Shown: positions 1 to 11,481 of the stretch, in pieces
Layout of the letters: each line of letters begins with the position of its first letter
Position numbering within the stretch: the stretch's first letter is position 1
Assembly: GCA_038277395.1 (NCBI GenBank)
Contig: CM076190.1
Location: 135,556,372 to 135,620,371, forward strand
Direction: 5' to 3'
Origin: Dryocosmus kuriphilus
Taxonomy: Eukaryota > Arthropoda > Insecta > Hymenoptera > Cynipidae
DNA length: 64,000 nt
Position numbers and translations under genes: made by a program
Notes under the pieces: model-generated
Database searches by the model: none
Seen by the model: the letters and a program-made list of their open reading frames with translations, nothing else
Told to the model about the DNA's origin: nothing

Positions 1-1624
1 ACCCCATTCTAAAAAACTACGATTAACCATCTTCGAAGAACTATTGCTGTAAAGACTATTGAACACAGGTGCAATAATTGGAATACAGTAGTCGGAAAGC
101 TAGAGATCAAAGGTAACTCCATTTGGCGCATGACGAAGGCCCTTACAAAACCGCGAACTAATATCCCCCCTCTCAAAAAATCCGATCAAACCTTTGCACT
201 TTCTTCCAGCGATAAAGCGAACTTACTAGCAGATAATTATGAAAGTAACTTCGCGCCACATGATGAACCATCAGACCTGCAACATATCACTGAATGACAA
301 AAAATTGTTTTCGAGCACCTCAAAACCCCCAATACTGATAATTTCAAGAAAATAACCGCAAAAGAAATAACCAAACAGATTAAAACTACCAAAAACAATA
401 AAGTGCCTGCCCCTGACTCAATTTCAAATCTAGTTCTTAAAAAGCTTCCTGTCTCGTGCCTCACTCTACTTGCTATTATTTTCAATGCATGTCTACAACT
501 TAGCTACTTTCCTGACTCCTTGAAAATGGCCCACATCTTAGTTTTTCAGAAAAAAAGCAAAGATCCATATCATCCGACTAGCTATAGACCCGTTAGCCCT
601 TTAAATACAATGAGCAAAATTTCTGAAAAAATAATTCTCTCCCGTATAAATTGTCACCTCGAGGAAAACAGGATCATTAAACCGCAACAATACGGCTTCA
701 GAAAAGGTCATTCTACTCAGCACGTGATGCTCAGGCTCACAGAAGCCATTAGCTTGAATTTCAATCGGAAAAAGCATACTGGAGCTGTTTTCCTCGATGT
801 GGCAAAGGCCTTTAACAGTATCTGGTACATAGGCCTACTCAGAAAACTTATTACATACAATTTTCCAAGAGGGCTCATTTCCTTAATTCATTCGTATCTA
901 ACAAATAGAAAATTTTTAGTCAAATTACAGAACACACTCTCAAGCGAAAGGCCTTGCCGAGCAGGTGTCCCTGAAGGTAGTATCCTGGGACCTGTCTTCT
1001 TTATTATATACGTAAACGATATCCCCGAGGTTCCTGAAGTTTCCATTGGAATATACGCAGACGACACTGCACTATTTACTTCTTCCTGGTCAATTCACAA
1101 AATCCTAAAATTGCCTAATAATGCTCTTAATATTATTGAAGCATGGACTAAACTTTGGAGAATAAGAATTAACGTTTCAAAATCAGAATCAATTCTTTTC
1201 TCAGTTAGAAGACCAGTCAAAATAGATCCACCGCAAATGTTTAATGAATCAATTGAGTGGAAAAATTCCGTAAATACTTAGGAGGTAAGCTTCATAAACG
1301 CCTTAATTGGAAAGAACATATTCAGGACACTAAAGGATGTACGCCTGTACAATCTGGGGTGGTGCGTCAAAAAGTAATATTAATCAGATCCAGATAATTC
1401 AAAACAAACTCAGACGCATCACCATGGCACACTGATATACAAAAAACTCAGTTTTACATAAAGAATTTCAACTAACTTATATTTCAGATTATATTAAAGA
1501 AACTGCTACTAAATTCTATGATTCTGCATCACTATCGCCCTTTGAACATATTTCCTCCTTAGGGAAATATAACTATGACCCACTTCGCAAGCATGCGATG
1601 CCAAAAGACTTTCTCATGAAATAA
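1..1624 (+). mobile_element. Jockey-type non-LTR retrotransposon, 3' part
   Basis: This is the RT-to-C-terminus part of a Jockey-clade LINE; its 5' part lies outside the window. One reading frame can be followed through the linker before the RT (IWRMTKALTKP at 121), the RT itself, and a shifted C-terminal stretch ending near 1624 (IWGGASKSNI around 1355, then HISSLGKYNYDPLRKHAM). The frame has a TAA at 10-12, a TGA at 295-297 and a frameshift near 1262, and sequence is missing around 1340. It is therefore a dead copy. Clade assignment is from the RT wording and is fairly secure at the level of Jockey-like. Confidence 0.8.
403..1281 (+). pseudogene. Reverse transcriptase domain, Jockey-type
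   Basis: This open stretch of 292 codons is the RT core of the element. RT motifs appear in order: SYRPVSPLNTMSKISEK (fingers), QYGFRKGHST, FLDVAKAFNSIW (motif A, catalytic Asp), GVPEGSILGPVFFIIYVNDIP (motif B) and YADDTALF (motif C with the catalytic Asp pair). The ATG at 403 is not a true start: the same frame continues upstream as linker until the TGA at 295. Downstream the frame is lost just before a KYLGG stretch that is normally continuous with the RT. The motif residues are intact, but flanking stops and the frameshift make function in this copy unlikely. The role would have been target-primed reverse transcription. Confidence 0.85.
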
Positions 1625-1646
1625 GTTACCCAGACTGGGTGTGTGG

Positions 1647-1688
1647 GGTCGACGCAGCACTGAGACATGCTTCGATGCTGCGTCGACC
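1647..1688. other. Perfect 13-bp inverted repeat (hairpin)
   Basis: Arms 1647-1659 (GGTCGACGCAGCA) and 1676-1688 are exact reverse complements around a 16-base loop. Pairing continues outward with two G-T wobbles and a few more pairs. It sits just downstream of the Jockey-type ORF, so it may belong to that element's 3'UTR. Confidence 0.7.
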
Positions 1689-2533
1689 TTCCACCCTAGA
1701 CCTGGCTGCAATCTTCACTTTCATCCTCAGTAAACCCTCTCCTTTCTTTTTCTTTACTTCTACAACATAAAATAATATCTTAGATTATTGTGGTTTTTTC
1801 CCTTCTTGAGGGCTTTTTCCCAAACATCAACGTCACTTCTAGTCTCTGCCATGTCTAATTTCTCTCAGATTGTGTAATAATGCCCGAACGGGTACTGCAC
1901 AACAATTCCTTCCAGTCAGTATCATTCTTCGGGGAGGTCAACCACCGTCCACCGGCGTGCATTGGATCTCACAGGAGGGGGCGATGGCTGGGGCCCCTCC
2001 ATCCCCACCCCCTTTTTTCAGTCGGGGTCAGTGGATCGATCGACAGCACTGCACTGACACCGTACTCAAGCGCACGCCGATTTTGTACCCTGCCTGTATG
2101 CCGAACTAAGGGCAGCGACCCACCTTGATCGGTCGACGCGTGGCAACCGCCAACTGGAGTATCGCTCACTCCTCGAAACCTCAGGACATCACAGCTGAGT
2201 TCTCCACCACAACAATAAAACTGCTGCCGACACATGAAGACTTTCTCGTTTTTTTTCTTTCCTGAAGCAATCTGCTCTTTAGAACAAACTAGTATATTAT
2301 TCTTGACAGCAGCTCTTTCAAGAGCTATATCAAACATTGATTCTTGAACACATTGCTGGAAGCCACCTGTAGTTGTGCCCATTGGCGATGCCTTTCGGTT
2401 GCCATTCTCCTTGAACACACTACAGGTCTTCCTCGGAGCTCACCTCCAACCATATTGAACGCATTACGGAAAGCTACTTATAGTTTTGCCCATCGGCGAT
2501 ACTCTCCGGGTCCATCCTCCTTGAAAAAATTAT
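1689..2533. other. No gene recognised
   Basis: This is a more GC-rich stretch than its surroundings. Short open frames exist on both strands but none resembles a known protein and they overlap one another. Degenerate outlying copies of the following 67-bp repeat seem to begin near 2400. Confidence 0.5.
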
Positions 2534-2800
2534 GCAGTACGAGAAGTTTCGGACATCGAAAGCGTAACTCTTCCGGGGCTCATCTTCCACCTACTTGAAC
2601 GCAGAACGAGCAGATTCAGGACATCGAAAGCCGAACTATTCTTGGCTCACCCCCCCCCCCCCCCCCCCCCCGTCTAGTTGAAAGCAGTTAGAGGAGGTTT
2701 CGGACATCGAAGGCCGAAATCTTCCGGGGCTCACCTCCCACACACTTGCGCGCAGTACGAGGAGATCACGAATATCGTAAGCCAAAGTCTTCGGATCTCG
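2534..2800. repeat. Tandem repeat, about 67 bp, four degenerate copies
   Basis: Copies begin with GCAG at 2534, 2601, 2684 and 2752, giving spacings of 67, 83 and 68. The core reads roughly TCGGACATCGAAAGCCGAA, then CTTCCGGGGCTCACCTCC. The long spacing comes from a C run of about 22 at 2650-2671. Confidence 0.75.
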
Positions 2801-2904
2801 CACTTCTTGGAAATAATACAAGGAGATCGTAACCAACGAAATGCAAAAGGAACTATACCTCTTTTTAACAGATCTACACTAATGATCTCAAGTTCAAAAA
2901 TGAG

Positions 2905-3490
2905 CATTGTTGAAAATAATTTACAAAATTGAGTACAATATTCCCGTTGTTAATTGTAACTAAGTTAGAAAATAACTGAAGGTGAAGTCTATGAAAAAAT
3001 ATTCCAGGTAAAAATTGTTTATTTAACAATAGTTATTTAGAGTTTTTATATTTTTCCTTTCTCTTTAGGGATAAGTTGCAATCTTCATATAATCCTAATG
3101 TTGCGTGACTCATTTTTGTTCTTGAAGGATTCTCTACAAATCCCTCTGATACATTTTTATTGAAAAATTGTTATTTAAAAATTATATTGTTTATCAAAAT
3201 AACAATTTTATATTTCCTAAATAAATTTTTAAAACAAAAACCTACCAAAGATGCATGTAGAGAATCTCTCAAGGAATAAAATGAGCCCTATAGCATGAGG
3301 ATTAAATAAGAATCACGACTTTTACCTAAAGAGAAAACAAAAATATAAACTCTAAATAACTATTGTCAGATAAACAATTTTTACCTAAAATATATTGTTA
3401 TAAAGTTCGACTTCAGTTTTTTTTTTAATTTGTTGCAGTTAAGAACGAGAATATTTTTTTTCAATTTTTTAAATTATCTTCAAAAATTTG
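2905..3490. repeat. Palindromic (foldback) element, about 590 bp
   Basis: The two halves are imperfect reverse complements along almost their whole length, centred near 3190. AGGTAAAAATTGTTTAT near 3005 answers ATAAACAATTTTTACCT near 3371, GGATTCTCTACA near 3127 answers TGTAGAGAATC near 3255, and ATTGTTATTT answers AAATAACAAT at the centre. There is no coding capacity. It is a MITE-like or foldback structure; the ends are blurred and no target duplication was identified. Confidence 0.75.
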
Positions 3491-3906
3491 GAAATATCCT
3501 TTCCGAAAAAATGAGCATCAAATAAAAGCAACAACAATTTTTCAAAATAAGCAAAGCGACAACGTTTCAGACTAAAATCGGTTTCTTTTCAAGCCTGTAA
3601 GTATACATACTTGGTATTAAAAGAAGTAGTAAGTGGTAAGATGTGAAATTATAGGATCCAAACATCAAAACTTCCATGTCATTCATTAAAAAAGTCACTG
3701 TGTATAACTGACTCGAAAAGGAAAAAATAGTTGATGAGGATAGACAAAAAATAACAAGTAAAGAAGTGACAATCAATAATCTAAAAGAAAACAAAAAAAT
3801 GGCACCACTAACGGTAGTTGAAAATTTGTTTTGTTTATACAGATAGATTTTAAGATTATGCTATTATGTAAAAATTGAATGAAATAAGGATCTTCCTTCA
3901 AAAAAA
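3491..3906. other. AT-rich DNA, nothing recognised
   Basis: This is A/T-rich sequence between the palindrome and the gap. The only longer open frame, on the minus strand at 3567-3794, is low-complexity and hydrophobic and is not convincing. Confidence 0.5.
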
Positions 3907-4406
3907 NNNNNNNNNNNNNNNNNNNNNNNNNNNNNNNNNNNNNNNNNNNNNNNNNNNNNNNNNNNNNNNNNNNNNNNNNNNNNNNNNNNNNNNNNNNNNN
4001 NNNNNNNNNNNNNNNNNNNNNNNNNNNNNNNNNNNNNNNNNNNNNNNNNNNNNNNNNNNNNNNNNNNNNNNNNNNNNNNNNNNNNNNNNNNNNNNNNNNN
4101 NNNNNNNNNNNNNNNNNNNNNNNNNNNNNNNNNNNNNNNNNNNNNNNNNNNNNNNNNNNNNNNNNNNNNNNNNNNNNNNNNNNNNNNNNNNNNNNNNNNN
4201 NNNNNNNNNNNNNNNNNNNNNNNNNNNNNNNNNNNNNNNNNNNNNNNNNNNNNNNNNNNNNNNNNNNNNNNNNNNNNNNNNNNNNNNNNNNNNNNNNNNN
4301 NNNNNNNNNNNNNNNNNNNNNNNNNNNNNNNNNNNNNNNNNNNNNNNNNNNNNNNNNNNNNNNNNNNNNNNNNNNNNNNNNNNNNNNNNNNNNNNNNNNN
4401 NNNNNN
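3907..4406. other. Assembly gap (500 N)
   Basis: Exactly 500 unknown bases, a conventional placeholder. The true distance between the palindrome side and satellite A is unknown. Confidence 0.99.
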
Positions 4407-6997
4407 AAAAGTATTAAAAATTTTAACTTTGGATATCTTTACTCTTAAGGAAAGATTCGTTTTTATCTAATTGAACCCAAGTTATTGACTTGTTTGAATA
4501 TATTTACTTTAACAAGGGCCTCAGTTCAAACAACAGATTTTTTCAATTTTTAAAAAATCGAAGGCAGACGCGTTTCGACCAGGATTGGGGTTCTCATCAG
4601 TGCCAATTAATTAATTTAAATAAATCCATGAAAAAATTATTAGTTAAAATATATACAGGTTACAATCAACCATACATTTTCCTTATCTTTAAAATGCTCT
4701 TTCGCCAGTCTCCCTGTGTATTAAACCGTATCGGTGAGAAGTGAGGTGTAATCCTGGTATGAAGAAACAACACAAATCATAAGCCATCACACACAAACAC
4801 AGATTCTGAGTTCGAGAAAGAAAATACAAACTAGGCACATACAGGTAAATTGCTTAGCTAATTATAGCTGAGGCTGCGGCCAACTTTTGAGACAAGAGAC
4901 CATATATTCGCCGTCTGTGTAAAGTTTGTCCAAGAGGTTTTTCGTAAATAATTGTAAATAACAAAACCAGTTCCCTCTCTACTCGATGAGACGTTCTAGG
5001 TTCCCCTCGGAGGTGAGAGCCAAATATTAAAATTGATACGTTGGTCAACCTTTACTCCTTATATGGAAAGATATCAATTGTTTATCTCTTGACCCAATTA
5101 TTAATTGTTTGAGAATATATTTATTTTGGCCGAGGGCCTCCAGTTCAAAACAAAAAGATTGTTCTTTTTGAATATTTAAAAGAAAATAAATCGAACGCAG
5201 ACGTGACTTTCGACCTGGATCGAGGTACCTTCATAAGTGCCCAATTAATTACCTTTTCCCCCCCCCCCCCCCCAATTCACACCCCCCCCCCAAACCCCGC
5301 CCAAAAAAATTTGTTAGTAAAATATATACAGGTAGAATCTTGATGCATAAATTTTTCCTTATCTTCATAATGCCCCTTCTCCCGTCACCCTGTGTATTAA
5401 GCCGTGTCGTGAAAAGTGAGGTGTAATCCTGTGTATGGAGAAACAACACACAATCACAAACCAACAAAACACAAACATAGATTGTGAGTTCGAGAAAAGA
5501 AATTAGAAACCAAGCGCTCACAGGCAAATTGCTTAGCATATTATAGCTTACTTTGCGACCAACCTTTGAGACAAATGAGACGATATATATTCGCTGTCTG
5601 TGGGTAAAGTGTTTAAAAGTGTTTTCTAAAGTCCCATCACCCTCTCTACCCTCCCCCCCCCCCCCCACCCTCAGACGTAGGGTCCCCTCGATGGTGAGTG
5701 CCAATATTAAAATTGTTACGTGACATCTTTACTCCTTTGTCGAAAGATATCATTTTTATCATTTGACCCAATTATTAATTGTTTGGAATACGCTTATTTT
5801 TTTGGCCGAGGGCCTCAGTTTCAAACAAAAGATTTTCTTTTGAATATTTAAAAAAATCGAAGGCAGACGGTGCTTCGACCTGGATCGAGGTCCTCATAAG
5901 TGCCAATTAATTCGATTTAAATAAATCCGTAAAAAAATTTTTTTAGTGTGTGTATATACATCGTTTATAATCATGCCATACATTTTCCTTATCTTTATCA
6001 ATGATCCCTTTCTCCTCGTCCCGTATTAACCTGTGCCCCCCCCCCCCCTCACCCCCCCCCCCTCCCCCCCCCCCCCCCCCCCCCCCCCGCTAGCGAAGTG
6101 GGGTTTTAAATCTGGTATGGAGAACAACACACATCCCAACATCTCCTAACCCAACACACAACAAAATGCACGATACACAAGACTGTTTGAGTTCGAGAAA
6201 CAGAATTTGAAACTCAAGCGCACACAGGTAAATTGCTTAGTTATTGTACCTTAGTTTCGCGATCCATTCCACTTTTGAGACAAGAGACGATATATTCGCT
6301 TCGTCTGTTTAAGTGTCCAAAATGATTTGTTATAAAACCAATTTTCCCTCTCTACTCGACGAATGAGACGTAGGGTCCCCTCGGGTGGTGAGAGGTGCCA
6401 ATATTAAAATTGATTACGTGACACTTTACTCTCTTGTGTGAAAGATATCATTTTTACACTACATGACCCAATTATTAATTGTTTGGAATATATTTGTTTT
6501 GGGAGAGAGGGCCTCAGTTCAAGGGGGAAAAGATTTTCCTTTTGTAATATTTAAAAAAATCGAACGCAGACGTGCTTCGACCTGGATCAAGGTCCTCTTA
6601 AGTGCCAAATTAAATTCACGTGTTTTAATAAATCGTAAAAAAATTTGTTAGTTAAAATATATAACAGGTAGAATCATGCATATATTTTCCTTATGCTTCA
6701 TAATGCTCCTCTCGCCGTTACCCTGTGTATTAACGCCGTAAGTCGGTAGGGGGGAAGAAAAGTGAGGTTGTAATCCTGGTATGGAGAAACAACACACAAT
6801 CACAAACCAAACACACATAACAGAGAATTTGAGTTCGAGGGGAAAGAAATTTGAAACCAAGCGCACACAGGTAAATTGCTTAGTTTATTGTACCTTAGTT
6901 TTGCGATCAATTTGAGAAAATCCAGACGAATATATTCTCCCTGTGTGTGTAAGTGTCTAGAATGGGTTTGTTTGAAACTGATTTCCCTTTCTAACCG

Positions 6998-7046
<49 letters not shown>

Positions 7047-9285
7047 ACCAATTGAGGTGGTTGGTCCCCCCCAAAACAATAGGTGAAAATGCCCCCCCCC
7101 CCCCCACCATATTAAAACCATTGAGACCCCCGGATGACATTACCTCCCCATTGTGGAAAGATATCATTTTTATGGCATTGACCCAATGTGTTAGACCTTA
7201 ATTGTTGGGCAATAATGTTTATTTTGGCCAAGGGCCTCAGTTCAAACAAAAGATTTTCTTTTGACGCATATTTAAAAAAAATCGAAGGCAGACTTGCTTC
7301 GACCTGGATCGAGGGTCCTCATAACGGTGCCATTAATTAGATTTAAATAAATCCAAATTAAAAAATTTTTTAGTAAAATATATACAGGTAGAATCATGCG
7401 TAAATTTTTCTTATCTTCATAATGATCTCCGTTTCCCGTCTCCTTTGTATTAAACCGTGTCGGTGAAAAAGTGAGGTGTAATCCTGGTATGGAGAAACAA
7501 CACACAATCACAAACCAACACACACAAACAGAGATTGTGAGTTCGAGAAAAAGAAATTTGAAACCAAGCGCACACAGGTAAATTGCTCAGCTTATTGTAC
7601 CTTAGTTTGCGATCAACCTTTGAGACAAGAGACGATATATTCGCCGTCTGTGTAAGTGTCCAGAATGGGTTTGTGAAAACCCATTTCCCTTTCTACCCGA
7701 ATGAGACGTAGGGTCTCCTCGGTGGTGAGTGCCAATATTGAAATTGTTACGTGACATCCTTACTCCTTCAATGAAAAATATGATTTTTGTGATTGACCCA
7801 TTATTAATTGTTTGGAATATATTTATTTTGGCCAAGGGCCTCAGTTCAAGAAAAGATTTTCTTTTGAATTTTTAAAAAAGTCGAAAGCAGGCGCGTCTCA
7901 ACCCGGATCGGTGTCCTCATCAGTGCCAATTAATTACACTTAAACAAATCCGTAAGGAAATTTTTTATTAAAATATATACAGGATATAATCATGCATAAA
8001 TTTTCCTTCCTTCTTTATAATTCTCTTTCTCCTGTCTCCCTGTGTATGTTAGACCGTGTCAGTGAGAAGGGAGGTGTAATCCTGGTATGGAGAAACATCA
8101 CACAAGCACAAAGCAACACACGCAAACACAGATGCTGAGTCCGAGGAAAGAAATTAAGAACCAAGCACACACAGATAAGCTGCTTAGGTAATTATAGCTG
8201 AGATTGCGGCCAACTTTTGAGACAAGAGACGATGTATTCGCCGTGGGGGTAAGTGTCTGAAATGTGTTTGTAAAGCCCATTTCCCTTTCTACCCGAATGA
8301 GACGTAGGGCCTCCTCGGTGATGAGTCCCAATATTAAAAATTTTTACGTGACATCTTTACACTTTATGGAAAGATATCATTTTTATCATTGACCCAATTA
8401 TTAGTTTTTTGGAATATCTTTATTTTGGCCAAGGGTCTCAGTTCAAACAAACGATTTTTCCTTTGAATTTTTTGAAAAATCAAAGGCAGACGCGTTTCGA
8501 CACTGATCGAGGTCCTCATCACTGCCAATTAATTACATTTAAATAAATCAGTACAAAATTTTTTTTAGTAAAATATATACAGGTTATAATCATGCATACA
8601 TTTTCCTTATCTTTATAATTCCCTTTCTCCCGTCTCCCTGTGTATTAAACCGTGTCGGTGAGAAGTGGGGTTTAATCCTGGTATGGAGAACTAAACACAC
8701 AATACAAACCAACACACACAAATGCGGATTCTGAGTGCGATGAAAAGAAATTAAAAAAGATGCACGCACAGGTAAATTGCTTAGTTAATTGTAGCTTAGT
8801 TTGCGACCAACTTTTTGAGACAAGAGACGATATATTCGCCGTCTCTGTACGTGTCTACAATGTGTTTATAAAACCAATTTCCCTCTATAGCCGAATGAGA
8901 CGTAGGGTCCCCTCGGTGGTGATTGCCGATATTAAAATTGTTACGTGACATCTTTACTCTTTTGTGGAAAGATATCATTTTTATCATTGACCCAATTATT
9001 AATTGTTTGGAATATATTTATTTTTGGCCAAGGGTCTCAGTTCAAAAAAAGATTTTTTCTTTCGTATTTTAAAAAAATCGAAGGCAGACGAGTAGTTTCA
9101 ACCCGCATCGGGCTCCTCATCTTTATAATGGCTCTTTCTCCCGTCTCCCTGTGTATCAAACCGTATCGGTGAGAAGTGAAGTGTAAAACCTGGTACGGAG
9201 AAATAACACACAATCAAAAACCAAACCACATAAGCACAGATTCTGAGTTCGAGCAAAGAAATTGGAAACCAAGCTCACACCGGTA
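4407..9285 (+). repeat. Satellite A array, first orientation
   Basis: About eight head-to-tail copies of one monomer. A landmark, GGCAGACG or its variants just before TTCGACC, falls at about 4562, 5197, 5863, 6565, 7286, 7887, 8485 and 9083. Spacings are 635, 666, 702, 721, 602, 598 and 598. The true monomer is about 600 bp; the left copies are longer because they carry many small insertions and long C runs. Other conserved words are GGTAAATTGCTTAG, GAGACGTAGGG, CCCAATTATTAATTGTTTG and GAAACAACACACAATCAC. There are no convincing genes. Confidence 0.9.
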
Positions 9286-10561
9286 CCTTCGATATATTTA
9301 AAAAATCAAAAGAAAATATCTTTTGTTTGAACTGGGACCCTTGGCCAAAATGATTATATTTCAACAATTAATAATTGGGTCAATAATGAAAATGATATCT
9401 TTCCATAAAGGAATAAAGTTGTCACATAAACATTTTAATATTGGCACTCACCACCGAGGAGACTCTACGTCTCATTCGGTTAGAGAGGGAAACGGGTTTT
9501 ATGAACACATTTTAGACACTTACGCATACGGCGAATATATCGTCTTTTGCCTCAAAAGTTGGTCGCAAACTAAGCCACAAATAGCCAGGCAATTTACCTG
9601 TGTGTGCTTGGTTTTTAATTCCTTTCCTCAAACTCAGAATCTGTGTTTTGTGTGTGTTGGTTTGTGATTGCGTGTTGTTTCTCCGTACCAGGATTACACC
9701 TCACTTCTCACCGACACGGCTTAATGCACAGAGTGACGGTAGAAAGAGCATTATAAAGATGAGGACCCCGATCCGGGTTGAGACGTTTCTGCCTTCGATT
9801 TTTTTCAAAAATTCTACAAAGAAAATCTTTTGGTTGAACTGAGGCGCTCGGCCAAAATTAAATATTTTCCAAACAGTTAACTATATTTGGGTCAATGATA
9901 AAAATGATATCTTTCATTAAGAGAGTAAAATATGTATATTGGCACCCAACACTGAGGGATCCCCTACGTCTCATTCGGGTAGAGAGGGAAATGGTTTTTA
10001 CAAACACATTCGAGACACTTACACTGACAAGAATATGTCGTCCCTTGTCTCAAAAGTTGTTCGCAAACTAAGGTACAATTAGCTAAGCAATTTACCTGTG
10101 TATGCTTGCTTTTTAAATTCTTTCCTCGAAAGCAGAATCTGTGTTTTTATGTGTGTTGGTTTGTGATTGTGTGTTTTTTCCCCATACCGGGATTACACCT
10201 CACTTCTCACTGACGCGGTTTAATACACAGGGAGACGGGGAAAGAGCATTATAAAAAGAAGAAAATTTATGCATGATTATAACCTGTATATATTTTACTA
10301 AAACATCTCTTTACGGATTTATTTAAATGTAATTAATTGACACTGAGGAGAACCCCGATCCAGATCGAAATGCGTTCTGCCTTTGATTTTTTTAAAAATT
10401 CAAAAGAAAAAATCTCTTTTTTGAACTGAGACCCTTGGCCAAATGAATATATTCCATAGAATTAATAATTGGGACAATGATAAAAATGATATCTTTCCAT
10501 AAAAGAGTAAGGATGTCACGTAACAATTTTAATATTGGCACTCACCGCCGAGGGGACCATA

Positions 10562-11481
10562 CGAGGGCCTACCCAAAAGAAACCGAACTACTTTTGTACA
10601 AAGTTATTATTTTGATTTTTTCTACAAAAAACATTTAATCTCCTTCAAAGTACTCTCCATTGGAGACAATACACTTATATAATCTTTTATTCCATTGTTC
10701 AAAACACTTTTTTTTTAAATTCCTCTTTTGTGATGCTTGACAGCGCCTCCGTCGTTTTTTCCTTCACTTCAGCTACGTCCGCAAAACGCTTTCCTTTCAT
10801 GTCCCTTTTCATTCGGGGGAATGAAAAAAAAGTCACAGGGGGCTAAATCGGGTAAATAGGGTGGGTGAGAAACAGTGGCCATGCTATTTTTTTGGTCAAA
10901 AATCGGCGCACAGAAAGAGCTGTGTGAGCAGGGGCGTTGTCGTGGTGGAAAAACCAGTCCCCCGACTGCCACAAATCAGGCCTTTTCCGTCGTAAACTGT
11001 TGCACAACTTCTTCGATGGTCCTTCGTCGATCTTCCAGGATGATTTTCACGAATTTTTTCAACATTTTCGTCGGTTCGGGCCGTCGAAGGACGTCCAGAG
11101 TGATGTTGATCGTCAATTGACATTCCCCCACTTTTAGAACGAGAAAAAACCACTCGAACCCTTGAGTTTTTCCCATAGCATCATCCTTGTAGGCCGTTTT
11201 TAACATTTGAAGAGTTTCTGTGCCCGTTTTTCCCGAGCAGGAAGCAAAACCTCACGTTGGCACGCTGATCACGAAAATCAACCATCACAAAAAACGACGA
11301 GCGCGCAAAGCAACAGTCACAGAAAAAATTACACACACCAAATGCAACCTTACACAGTGATAGCAGTTGGCATACTAACTGGTGAAAAGTGCCCCTACAC
11401 GCACCTACCGCCAAAAAACCCGGTACTACAACAACTCCGCTCCCCACAACATCAGTTCGGTTTCTTTTGGGTAGGCCCTCG
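10562..11481 (-). mobile_element. Internally deleted mariner element (920 bp)
   Basis: Perfect 28-bp terminal inverted repeats (10562-10589, beginning CGAGGGCCTACCC, and 11454-11481) are flanked by TA on both sides (10560-10561 and 11482-11483). Without the element and one TA, the satellite monomer reads through uninterrupted, so this is a clean insertion. Full-length mariners are about 1.3 kb, so roughly 380 bp of coding sequence is missing. Confidence 0.93.
10740..11206 (-). pseudogene. Mariner transposase remnant
   Basis: The minus strand encodes pieces of a D34D mariner transposase in several frames. The N-terminal DNA-binding part is seen as LKTAYKDDAMGKTQGFEWF (11206 leftwards), then HHSGRPSTARTDENVEK and LEDRRRTIEEVVQQF. 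After a deletion the C-terminal catalytic part appears as HHDNAPAH and SHPPYLPDLAPCDFFF. With one frameshift allowed, 34 residues separate the second and third catalytic Asp. The region holding the first catalytic Asp is missing. The copy cannot make transposase and could only be moved in trans. Confidence 0.85.

Noticed and set aside
1647..1688. Histone-type 3' stem-loop
   Set aside because: The stem is too long (13 bp) and the loop is 16 bases, unlike the conserved short histone stem with a four-base loop.
1870..2418. Overlapping open frames on both strands
   Set aside because: They overlap each other, resemble nothing, and run into tandem-repeat sequence.
2534..2800. CRISPR-like regular repeats
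   Set aside because: The repeats are contiguous and degenerate, without unique spacers, in a eukaryotic context.
3875..4417. 180-codon open frame across the N gap
   Set aside because: It consists almost entirely of unknown bases.
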